A stretch of 6,442 bases of DNA from NCBI GenBank assembly GCA_018714665.1, contig DVNA01000138.1, positions 1 through 6,442 of the forward strand. Reading direction: 5' to 3'. The position numbers and the translations under genes are program-made. Numbering within the stretch: the first letter of the stretch is position 1; each line of letters opens with the position of its first letter. The notes below the pieces were generated by a model that saw nothing but the letters and a program-made list of their open reading frames with translations, was not told the DNA's origin and did not search any database. Below are positions 1 to 6,249 of the stretch, one piece after another. The stretch is from Candidatus Gallibacteroides avistercoris (GTDB lineage: Bacteria > Bacteroidota > Bacteroidia > Bacteroidales > CHK158-818).

Positions 1-28
1 AGAACAAATTATCTTGATTTACAATAAT

Positions 29-58
29 AGGGGGAGGGATTTATCCTTCCCCCTTTTT
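29..58 (+). terminator. Intrinsic terminator of an upstream plus-strand gene outside the window
   Basis: A GC-rich stem pairs bases 29-39 with 44-54. It contains a run of five G-C pairs and one G-U wobble, closes on a four-base TTTA loop, and runs straight into five Ts (54-58). The T-tract follows only on the plus strand, so this ends rightward transcription entering from before base 1. The upstream gene cannot be identified. In the three frames of bases 1-28, stops occur at 25-27 and 15-17, and the third frame reads through the stem, so any of these could be its end. Confidence 0.85.
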
Positions 59-136
59 ATTTGGACATGAGCCGATAAAGAAAAAAAAGAACCCTCTCAT
101 TCCCAACACCCAAAATCTAACGAATCCCCAGATGAG

Positions 137-173
137 GCATAACGTCATCTTTTTAATAAAGATGACGTTATGC
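137..173. repeat. Perfect 16-bp inverted repeat without a T-tract
   Basis: Bases 137-152 are the exact reverse complement of 158-173, with a five-base loop TTAAT. The stem holds 16 Watson-Crick pairs including the CATAACGTCATC core. Neither strand has a run of Ts after it, so it is not a canonical intrinsic terminator. It sits in the gap between two convergent transcripts: the one ending at 58 and galE, which ends at 303. It may act as a mRNA 3'-end stabilising hairpin or a non-canonical terminator for either side. The hairpin is seen directly; the role is inferred. Confidence 0.7.
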
Positions 174-239
174 TCCCAAAATCCGAAATAAGGTTAAAAA
201 CGAGCCTCAAATCAAAAATTAACAATAACACAGACATAC

Positions 240-271
240 AAAAACAAAAAACGACTTAATAAGATTAGTCC
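240..271 (-). terminator. Probable intrinsic terminator of galE
   Basis: Read leftward, bases 271-254 form a short stem (GACTAAT with ATTAAGTC, one bulged A, three-base loop). It is followed by a GTTTTTTGTTTTTTG tract at 253-239. It lies about 30 bases past the galE stop codon and on the correct strand. The stem is AU-rich and weak, so the call rests mainly on the long T-tract and the position. The perfect hairpin at 137-173 could serve as a second downstream 3' end. Confidence 0.45.
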
Positions 272-302
272 GTTTTCTGTTTTTCAATAAATATCTCAAC
301 CT

Positions 303-1343
303 CTAACAAAGGCCTCGTTCGCGTAATTTTAACTGCCAGCGCCATGCGGACATAAGGGTATCTTCGACCGTCTCTTTGGCCGTCCACCCCAACACCTTAT
401 TGGCTTTTTCGGGATTCGCCCACACTTTTTCAATATCGCCTTCCCGGCGTCCGACGATTTGATAGTTCAGTTTCTGACCGGTAACTTTTTCAAAGGTGCG
501 AATCAATTCCAATACGGACAATCCCCGACCGGTTCCTAAATTAAAAATCTCTACGTTATCAAGGCTTTTTCCCGAAATCATTCTATCGACGGCTATTACA
601 TGGGCCTTGGCCAAATCAACTACATTAATATAATCACGAATACAAGAACCGTCAGGGGTATTGTAATCATCGCCGAAAACGCTCAATTTTTCACGTATCC
701 CGATAGCCGTCTGGGTAACAAAAGGCAACAGGTTTTGTGGCACACCGTTGGGCAACTCTCCAATTTCTGCCGTCGGATGTGCCCCTATGGGATTAAAATA
801 GCGCAAGATGATGCTTTTAAACGGTGCTCCGGCATGGATGGTATCGCAAATAATATCTTCGCAAATTGTTTTGGTATTTCCATAAGGAGAAAGTGCTTTT
901 TTGCGAGGTGCCGATTCGGTTACAGGTAAAAACTCGGGATCGGGCTGTCCATAGACTGTACAAGAGGACGAAAACACAAAGCCTTCAATATGATACTTGG
1001 GCATCAACTCCAACAAATTGATTACCGACACCAGATTATTCCGATAATATTTCAAGGGTTCTTTCACCGATTCGCCAACAGCTTTACTGGCCGCAAAATT
1101 AATGATTCCTTTTATGCCGGGATACTCTTGAAAAAGTTGTTCCAACGCATCTTTGTCACAAACATCCATCTGTTTGAATACCGGACGTTTTCCGGTAATG
1201 CGTTCTATGCCATCCAATACTCCGATATTTGAATTGGAAAGGTTATCTATAACAACCACCTCATAGCCGGCATTCTGCAATTCTACCACCGTATGCGACC
1301 CTATATAACCGGTACCTCCGGTAACCAAAATTTTCCCCTTCAT
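303..1343 (-). CDS. galE: UDP-glucose 4-epimerase GalE, possibly with UDP-GlcNAc 4-epimerase activity
   Basis: This 346-residue cytoplasmic protein of the extended short-chain dehydrogenase family interconverts UDP-glucose and UDP-galactose using tightly bound NAD. Visible motifs are the Rossmann glycine pattern G9-G12-G15, D33 at the end of beta-2, S127 in FSSSCTVYG, the catalytic pair Y154 and K158 in SPYGNTK, RYFNPIGAHP at 181-190, and R300 in GRREGD. The length matches E. coli GalE (338). The position equivalent to E. coli Y299, the substrate gatekeeper, is V307, so N-acetylated sugars may also fit. I chose the ATG at 1343, preceded by purine-rich AAGAAG. A GTG at 1385 would add 14 residues, but they are encoded by the tail of the tRNA terminator. 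The neighbour upstream on the same strand is tRNA-Thr, and no separate promoter is obvious. Family assignment is firm; substrate range is inferred. Confidence 0.95.
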   Translation of the reverse strand: MKGKILVTGGTGYIGSHTVVELQNAGYEVVVIDNLSNSNIGVLDGIERITGKRPVFKQMDVCDKDALEQLFQEYPGIKGIINFAASKAVGESVKEPLKYYRNNLVSVINLLELMPKYHIEGFVFSSSCTVYGQPDPEFLPVTESAPRKKALSPYGNTKTICEDIICDTIHAGAPFKSIILRYFNPIGAHPTAEIGELPNGVPQNLLPFVTQTAIGIREKLSVFGDDYNTPDGSCIRDYINVVDLAKAHVIAVDRMISGKSLDNVEIFNLGTGRGLSVLELIRTFEKVTGQKLNYQIVGRREGDIEKVWANPEKANKVLGWTAKETVEDTLMSAWRWQLKLRERGLC

Positions 1344-1369
1344 AGCTTCTTGGTATTTAACTATTAAAT

Positions 1370-1409
1370 AAAAAAAGCATCTCACAATTTCAACTAAATT
1401 GCCCGATGC
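1370..1409 (-). terminator. Intrinsic terminator of tRNA-Thr, just upstream of galE
   Basis: Read leftward, GATGC (1409-1405) pairs with GCATC (1381-1377) and CAATTT (1401-1396) pairs with AAATTG (1390-1385). A small internal loop separates the two helices, and the apical loop is five bases. Seven Ts follow (1376-1370). An eight-A run (1422-1415) precedes the stem, so the helix can be extended by A-U pairs, and it could also work rightward. In leftward RNA one internal-loop position becomes a G-U pair, which favours that direction. It starts 18 bases past the tRNA 3' end and finishes 26 bases before the galE ATG. Confidence 0.75.
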
Positions 1410-1427
1410 TCATCTTTTTTTTATAAG

Positions 1428-1500
1428 AGCCGCGAGAGGGACTCGAACCCTCGACCTTTTCGTTACGAATGAAATGCTCTACCAACTGAGCTATTGCGGC
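1428..1500 (-). tRNA. tRNA-Thr (anticodon CGT, reads ACG)
   Basis: A full cloverleaf of 73 bases runs from GCCGCAA at 1500 to discriminator T at 1428. It has D-stem GCTC/GAGC with loop AGTTGGTA, anticodon loop TTCGTAA with CGT at positions 34-36, a five-base variable region AGGTC, and T-arm GAGGG-TTCGAGT-CCCTC. CCA is not encoded. Two A-C mismatches are present: 6-67 in the acceptor stem and 31-39 at the base of the anticodon stem. All other stem positions pair. It has its own promoter upstream and a terminator downstream, so it looks like a functional single-tRNA unit. Confidence 0.95.
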
Positions 1501-1518
1501 AAATCCAAAAAACTGATG

Positions 1519-1549
1519 CAAAGTTAATCTTTTTCGTATTCGTACGCAA
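1519..1549 (-). promoter_or_regulatory. Bacteroidetes-type promoter for tRNA-Thr
   Basis: On the minus strand, bases 1526-1519 read TAACTTTG, an exact match to the TAnnTTTG -7 box used by the main Bacteroidetes sigma factor. A TTG at 1549-1547 lies 20 bases upstream, in place for the -33 element. Transcription would begin roughly 10-15 bases before the tRNA 5' end at 1500. The boxes are seen directly; use as a promoter follows from known Bacteroidetes consensus and the position. Confidence 0.75.
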
Positions 1550-1903
1550 TATTCGAGACATTTTTTTTATTCGAGATTGTTATTTTATAGAATCTCCCAG
1601 AAAGACAAATACTTTCAGAAATTTTTATTGATATTTATATTCTTCAAACACATTCCTCAATTCACTAATAATTAACCATTTACAACAAAATCACAATAAT
1701 ACGTCAAAAATATACACACATTATAATCAATAAAAATCGCATTCTTTATACTCTAATTCAAAAAAAAGAGCGTAATTTGCAACAGAAATATAGTTGTAAC
1801 AACTGTTTTATTTTGCCATTATCAGACCAGCCCTCTCGCTTCTGTTTTTTTAAGAAATACAAGAGGACGGTTTGTTGTTGAATAAAACTTAGAATCAATA
1901 TAA
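1550..1903. other. AT-rich divergent spacer holding the lpxD leader and promoter
   Basis: No convincing coding region or RNA gene is visible in this stretch between the tRNA promoter and lpxD. It is strongly AT-rich and must contain the rightward lpxD promoter. Near-matches to the -7 box are TAATTTG at 1773-1779 and TTATTTTG at 1808-1815, but neither has a well-placed -33 TTG, so I do not choose one. A small palindrome, AGTTG-TAA-CAACT, spans 1792-1804. An eight-base direct repeat ATTCGAGA occurs at 1551-1558 and 1569-1576, on either side of a run of T, just upstream of the tRNA -33 element. Confidence 0.5.
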
Positions 1904-2944
1904 ATGGAATTTACAGCTCAGCAAATAGCAGACTTTTTACAGGGTGAAATTATCGGTAACCCTGAGGCCAAAGTCAATAATTTGTCTAAAATAGAAGAAG
2001 GAGCACCGGGGACATTAAGTTTCCTTGCTAATTCCAAATATATACATTATTTATATGAGACGAAATCGAGCATCGTTCTCATAAATAAAGACTTTACACC
2101 GGAACACCCGGTAAAGGCCACCCTTATCCGCGTCAAAGATGCCTACTCGTCTATGGCCATGTTGCTCAATATGGTAGAAGCTGCCCGACAACCCAAAAGC
2201 GGTATTAATCCCAATACATTCATCGCTACCTCGGTATCACTGCCGGCTTCGGTATATGTGGGTGCCTATTCCTATATTGGAGAAAATGCCATCATCGGAG
2301 AAAACGTAAAGATATATCCCCAGGTATATATCGGAGAAAACGTAAAAATTGGCCATGATACGATTCTGTATCCAGGCGTAAAGATTTATCGCGACTGTGT
2401 TATCGGCAATAATTGTACGTTACACTCGGGTGTAGTAATCGGTGCAGATGGGTTCGGGTTCGCTCCCATGGGAGAGACCTACGTCAAGATTGCACAAATC
2501 GGCAATGTAGTGCTGGAAGATTATGTCGAAATAGGAGCCAACACAACCATAGACCGGGCAACGATGGGTTCCACCCGCATACACCGGGGGGTAAAACTGG
2601 ACAATCTGATACAAGTTGCCCACAACGTGGAGATTGGCGAAAATACAGTCATGGCGGCACAATGCGGTATTGCAGGTTCAACCAAAGTAGGCAGTCACTG
2701 TATGTTCGGCGGACAGGTAGGACTGGCCGGCCACATCAATATAGGCAATCACGTCAATATCGGCGCACAATCGGGTGTTACCAAGGACTTTGAAGACAAC
2801 CAAACCATCTTCGGTTCTCCGGCACAGCCCAAAAGAGAAGCTTTCCGTACTGCCGGTATGATAAAACGGCTGCCCAATGTACTGAATTTGGTGGACGAGT
2901 TACAACAAGAGGTAAAACGTCTAAAACAAAAACTGGGAGAATAA
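1904..2944 (+). CDS. lpxD: UDP-3-O-(3-hydroxyacyl)glucosamine N-acyltransferase LpxD
   Basis: This 346-residue cytoplasmic enzyme performs the third step of lipid A synthesis: it transfers a 3-hydroxyacyl chain from ACP to the free 2-amino group of UDP-3-O-acylglucosamine. Residues 1-100 form the N-terminal uridine-binding domain. Residues from about 101 to 305 are left-handed beta-helix hexapeptide repeats (IGENAI, IGENVK and similar). Family signatures include GADGFGF at 180-186 and the catalytic histidine H240 in QVAHNVEIG; H277 sits in LAGHINIG. The C-terminal tail (about 316-346) is a charged helix, as expected for this trimeric family. The start is fixed by an in-frame TAA immediately before the ATG. 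The leader has no Shine-Dalgarno site, which is normal in this phylum. It is the first gene of the lpxD-lpxC/fabZ-lpxA operon, 30 bases before the next start. Confidence 0.97.
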   Translation: MEFTAQQIADFLQGEIIGNPEAKVNNLSKIEEGAPGTLSFLANSKYIHYLYETKSSIVLINKDFTPEHPVKATLIRVKDAYSSMAMLLNMVEAARQPKSGINPNTFIATSVSLPASVYVGAYSYIGENAIIGENVKIYPQVYIGENVKIGHDTILYPGVKIYRDCVIGNNCTLHSGVVIGADGFGFAPMGETYVKIAQIGNVVLEDYVEIGANTTIDRATMGSTRIHRGVKLDNLIQVAHNVEIGENTVMAAQCGIAGSTKVGSHCMFGGQVGLAGHINIGNHVNIGAQSGVTKDFEDNQTIFGSPAQPKREAFRTAGMIKRLPNVLNLVDELQQEVKRLKQKLGE

Positions 2945-2974
2945 ATTTAATTTATATCATAAAGGAATCCATAC

Positions 2975-4360
2975 ATGATAAAGCAAAAGACATTAAAGAG
3001 TAGTTTTACTCTTACCGGTAAGGGATTACACACGGGATTAGACATAACTGTCTCTTTTTTGCCCGCTGACGAAAATCACGGATATAAAATACAGCGTACC
3101 GATTTAGAAGGACAACCTGTCATCGACGCAGTGGCCGATAACGTTATCGATACTCAAAGAGGAACTGTTGTAGGGAAAAAGGATGTACAAATCAGTACCA
3201 TAGAACACGCTATGGCCGCTTTGTACGGAGCAGGTATAGACAACTGCCTGATTCAGGTCAATGCGCCGGAGTTCCCGATTCTGGACGGTAGTGCCAAATA
3301 TTATATCGAAGGGATAGAAAAGGTCGGCATAGAAGAACAGAATGCCGAACGGGAATATTTCTTAATCAAAGAAAAAATCGAAATCAAGGACGAAGAGAGC
3401 GGCGCTTCTATCTTGGTTCTTCCCGACGACCATTTCTGCATCAATACCTTGATTGCTTTCAACTCTCCCGTATTGTCAAACCAATATGCCTGTCTGGAAC
3501 GGATAGAAGATTTTGCAACGGAAATTGCCAGCTGCCGGACATTTGTCTTTGTCCGCGAAATAGAGCCGTTAGTAAAAAACAACTTGATAAAAGGCGGCGA
3601 TTTGGACAATGCCATCGTCATATACGACCAAAAAACCTCACAAGAGGAACTGGATCGGTTAGCTGATTTGATGAATACGCCTCATCAATCTATCGAAAAC
3701 CTCGGATATATCAACCATAAGCCGCTTGTTTTCGACAACGAGCCGGCCCGGCACAAATTATTGGATATCATGGGAGATATTGCCTTAATCGGCAAACGGA
3801 TAAAGGGCCGCATCATTGCTACCCGGCCGGGACATAAAATCAACAATATGCTGGCTCGCCGGTTACGCAAAGAGATAAAAAGAATAGAGATACAAGCCCC
3901 TGTTTACGACATGAGCAAAGAGTCCATCATGGACGTAAACCGTATCCGCCAGTTACTGCCGCACCGATTCCCGTTCTTGATGGTCGATAAAATTATTGAG
4001 ATCGGCTCCTCATACATCGTAGGGGTAAAGAACGTTACGGTAAATGAACCGTTCTTTCAAGGACACTTTCCCGAAGAACCGGTTATGCCGGGCGTACTGA
4101 TTGTAGAGGCCATGGCCCAAACAGGAGGATTGCTTGTACTGAACTCGGTAGAAGAAGCACACCGTTACTCTACCTATTTTATGAAAATAGACAGTGTAAA
4201 ATTCCGGCAAAAAGTGGTTCCGGGAGATACACTGATTTTCCACCTATCGTTGATGACAGAGTTGAGGAGAGGATGTGCATACATGAAGGGATATGCTTTT
4301 GTAGGAGAGAAAATTGTAGCCGAAGCGGAATTCTTGGCTCAAATAATAAAAAACAAATAA
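2975..4360 (+). CDS. lpxC/fabZ: Bifunctional UDP-3-O-acyl-GlcNAc deacetylase / 3-hydroxyacyl-ACP dehydratase (LpxC-FabZ fusion)
   Basis: This 461-residue cytoplasmic fusion joins two enzymes. Residues 1 to about 305 are LpxC, the zinc-dependent deacetylase that commits UDP-3-O-acyl-GlcNAc to lipid A. Zinc ligands are H78 (in STIEHAMAAL), H260 and D264 (in ARHKLLD); E77 is the likely general base and H287 (in RPGHKINN) the second catalytic residue. After a short linker (about 306-318), residues 319-461 are FabZ, which dehydrates 3-hydroxyacyl-ACP to trans-2-enoyl-ACP. Its catalytic pair is H364 (FFQGHFP) and E378 (VEAMAQ). Both halves are full length with all key residues, so both should be active. 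A good AAAGGA ribosome site lies at 2961-2966, eight bases before ATG. The fusion is known in Bacteroidetes. ATGs at Met313 and Met319 could in principle start FabZ alone, but no ribosome site precedes them. Confidence 0.97.
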   Translation: MIKQKTLKSSFTLTGKGLHTGLDITVSFLPADENHGYKIQRTDLEGQPVIDAVADNVIDTQRGTVVGKKDVQISTIEHAMAALYGAGIDNCLIQVNAPEFPILDGSAKYYIEGIEKVGIEEQNAEREYFLIKEKIEIKDEESGASILVLPDDHFCINTLIAFNSPVLSNQYACLERIEDFATEIASCRTFVFVREIEPLVKNNLIKGGDLDNAIVIYDQKTSQEELDRLADLMNTPHQSIENLGYINHKPLVFDNEPARHKLLDIMGDIALIGKRIKGRIIATRPGHKINNMLARRLRKEIKRIEIQAPVYDMSKESIMDVNRIRQLLPHRFPFLMVDKIIEIGSSYIVGVKNVTVNEPFFQGHFPEEPVMPGVLIVEAMAQTGGLLVLNSVEEAHRYSTYFMKIDSVKFRQKVVPGDTLIFHLSLMTELRRGCAYMKGYAFVGEKIVAEAEFLAQIIKNK

Positions 4361-4381
4361 AAACTATTTTCCAGAAGAGAG

Positions 4382-5158
4382 ATGAAACAACCATTAGCTT
4401 ACGTACACCCTGAGGCAAAAATAGCACCGAATGTGGTTATAGAACCGTTCGTTACCATAGATAAAAACGTAGTTATCGGTGAGGGTACCCGTATCGGATC
4501 GAATGCTACCATATTGGAAGGTGCCCGTATCGGAAGAAATTGCAACATTTTTCCGGGAGCTGTCATTGCCGGGATACCGCAAGACCTGAAATTTCGAGGA
4601 GAAGAAACCACGGCAGAAATAGGCGATAACACCACCATACGGGAATGTGTTACCATCAACCGTGGAACGGCATCGAAAGGGAAAACCGTAGTAGGGAATA
4701 ATTGCCTGATTATGGCCTATTGCCACGTAGCTCACGACTGTGTGGTAGGAAATAACGTTATCATGTCTAATGCTACACAGATTGCCGGAGAAGTACAGGT
4801 GGACGACTATGCCATCCTGAGCGGCGGAGTATTGGTGCACCAATTCTGTCATGTTGGGTCTCACGTAATGGTACAGGGCGGGTCTCTGATCAACAAAGAT
4901 ATCCCCCCTTACGTAAAAGCGGCACGTTACCCCATCTCTTATGCAGGTATCAACTCCATTGGATTGCGCCGTAGAAACTTTTCAAACGAAACGATTCGCG
5001 ACATTCAGGAAATATACCGCTATCTCTATCTCTCAGGATTAAACAACTCCGATGCAATAGAGCGCATCGAAGCAGAATTGCCTGCTACCAAAGAGCGGGA
5101 CGAGATCATTCTGTTTGTACGAAACTCCCAACGCGGTATCATACGGGGATACCTATAA
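4382..5158 (+). CDS. lpxA: UDP-N-acetylglucosamine O-acyltransferase LpxA
   Basis: This 258-residue cytoplasmic enzyme starts lipid A synthesis by moving a 3-hydroxyacyl chain from ACP to the 3-OH of UDP-GlcNAc. Residues 1 to about 185 are left-handed beta-helix hexapeptide repeats; the rest is the helical C-terminal domain that begins near YAGINSIGLRRR. The catalytic histidine is H118 in CHVAHDC, equivalent to E. coli H125. H153 and F155 lie in LVHQFCHVGSH. G166 aligns with E. coli G173, the acyl-chain ruler position; a glycine there permits a long chain, in line with the long 3-hydroxyacyl chains of Bacteroidales lipid A. The ATG follows purine-rich AGAAGAGAG and lies 21 bases after the lpxC/fabZ stop, so the two are co-transcribed. 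Length is close to E. coli LpxA (262). Confidence 0.97.
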   Translation: MKQPLAYVHPEAKIAPNVVIEPFVTIDKNVVIGEGTRIGSNATILEGARIGRNCNIFPGAVIAGIPQDLKFRGEETTAEIGDNTTIRECVTINRGTASKGKTVVGNNCLIMAYCHVAHDCVVGNNVIMSNATQIAGEVQVDDYAILSGGVLVHQFCHVGSHVMVQGGSLINKDIPPYVKAARYPISYAGINSIGLRRRNFSNETIRDIQEIYRYLYLSGLNNSDAIERIEAELPATKERDEIILFVRNSQRGIIRGYL

Positions 5159-5175
5159 AACGGTTAACGAATTGC

Positions 5176-5208
5176 GGAGAAAGATATTATATCTTTCTCC
5201 TTTCTTTA
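5176..5208 (+). terminator. Intrinsic terminator of the lpxD-lpxC/fabZ-lpxA operon
   Basis: Bases 5176-5185 (GGAGAAAGAT) are the exact reverse complement of 5191-5200, with a five-base ATTAT loop. A broken T-tract TTTCTTTAT follows. It lies 17 bases after the lpxA stop and ends 18 bases before the antiporter ATG at 5227. It should close the lipid A operon, with any antiporter transcription coming from read-through or an unrecognised promoter. Confidence 0.75.
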
Positions 5209-5226
5209 TCTAAAAAACCAATATTC

Positions 5227-6191
5227 ATGCTGTTAGACATTGTCATACTTATTGTAGGATTAGCCTTAATTTTATATGGTGCAAACTTTCTAACCGATGG
5301 TCTGCGGCTCTTGCCCAAAGATTCAACATTTCAGAATTTGTCATCGGATTGACGATTGTTGCCATCGGTACGTCCATGCCGGAATTTGTAGTCAGTACCC
5401 TGTCTGCATTCCAAGGAAACAGCGACGTTGCCATCGGAAACGTCATCGGTTCAAACATCTTCAACACATTGGCCATCTTAGGCATTACCTCGCTGTTAGC
5501 GCCTGTTGCCCTGACAAAAACAAACATCAAGTGAGATATTCCCATGGGAATATTTGCCTCTATCGTTCTGCTTATCATGACCTCGGATGTTTTTCTGGGA
5601 GATGGTACAATCGACATGATCGGCCGAGGAGAAGGTATTTTACTACTTTTCTGCTTCGCCGGATTCATGACCTATTCTTTTTTAACAGCTAAAAACATCC
5701 CCGAAACTGAAATGCCGGAAAATGCCTCCACAAAAAAGAAAAACGGATGGGTTATCAGCGCCATGATCATCGGAGGGTTAGCCGGATTAATCTTCGGTGG
5801 CAACATTTTCTTAGACAGTGCCATATCCATCGCTCGGGCTGCCGGCATCAAAGATGCGACGATTGCCATCACATTGATGGCCGGCGGAACATCCTTACCC
5901 GAATTGGCTGCCAGTACCGTATCGGCCATCAAAGGGCGGTCGCAACTGGCTCTGGGAAACGTGGTAGGTTCCAATATCAGTAATATTTTCCTGGTTCTGG
6001 GTGCAAGTGCCGCCATCTCCCCGCTCACTTTGGGAGACATTACCACAGGCGATATGCTGGTCATGGTAGGCTGTTCTATCTTACTGCTGATTACGGCATA
6101 TACGTTCAAGAAAAAGAAGATAGACCGTATTGAAGGCATTATCTTTTTGTTGATATTTCTGGCATACATGGTCTGGGTGGTCAACCGGTAG
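5227..6191 (+). pseudogene. Broken CaCA-family Na+/Ca2+ antiporter gene (YrbG-like)
   Basis: Once repaired, this region encodes about 321 residues, the usual length of YrbG-type inner-membrane cation/Ca2+ exchangers. Both inverted alpha-repeats are recognisable: GTSMPEF (residues 48-54) with GNVIGSN, and GGTSLPEL (220-227) with GNVVGSN. The glutamates E53 and E226 match the ion-binding pair of the family. Two lesions break it. First, the frame shifts after G25 at 5301: GGTCT replaces an expected GGTTCT, a one-base loss, so translation from 5227 stops at 5350-5352 after 41 residues. Second, in the restored frame, TGA at 5532-5534 replaces an expected TGG (Trp in IK-W-DIP). From 5535 the frame is open to TAG at 6191. 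An ATG at 5544 could give a 215-residue fragment, but it would lack the first alpha-repeat. Decay and sequence error are both possible. Confidence 0.85.
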
Positions 6192-6249
6192 AACTTTATA
6201 TAAGCAACTTCAAGTTTCTGTTCCTAAGAAGGAGAAAAGCAAAAGAAAT

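Noticed and set aside
81..102. Leftward eight-T tract (bases 88-81) with a possible small stem at 102-89
   Set aside because: The stem is only about four pairs including a G-U wobble. It could be a fallback 3' end for galE but is too weak to list as a terminator.
1405..1422. Eight-T run as a plus-strand terminator
   Set aside because: No plus-strand gene is transcribed toward it. The leftward reading, behind tRNA-Thr with Ts at 1376-1370 and an extra G-U pair, explains the structure better.
1551..1576. ATTCGAGA direct repeats as a mobile-element target duplication
   Set aside because: Only 10 bases lie between the copies, mostly T, with no terminal inverted repeats or insertion; chance is the simplest reading.
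1705..1712. Minus-strand TATTTTTG matching the TAnnTTTG box
   Set aside because: There is no TTG at the right distance upstream and no gene nearby to start; a match is expected by chance in such AT-rich DNA.
4394..4864. Long open frame antisense to lpxA
   Set aside because: It lies wholly inside a convincing gene, has no family resemblance I recognise, and results from the repetitive hexapeptide codons on the other strand.
5290..5352. Programmed frameshift in the antiporter gene
   Set aside because: No slippery heptamer, pausing hairpin or internal Shine-Dalgarno site is present at 5301, and a second in-frame stop follows at 5532, so translation would still fail.
5532..5534. TGA read as tryptophan in this genome
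   Set aside because: Trp is encoded by TGG elsewhere in the window, for example in galE and later in the antiporter itself, and the gene also carries a frameshift. Nothing else points to an altered genetic code.
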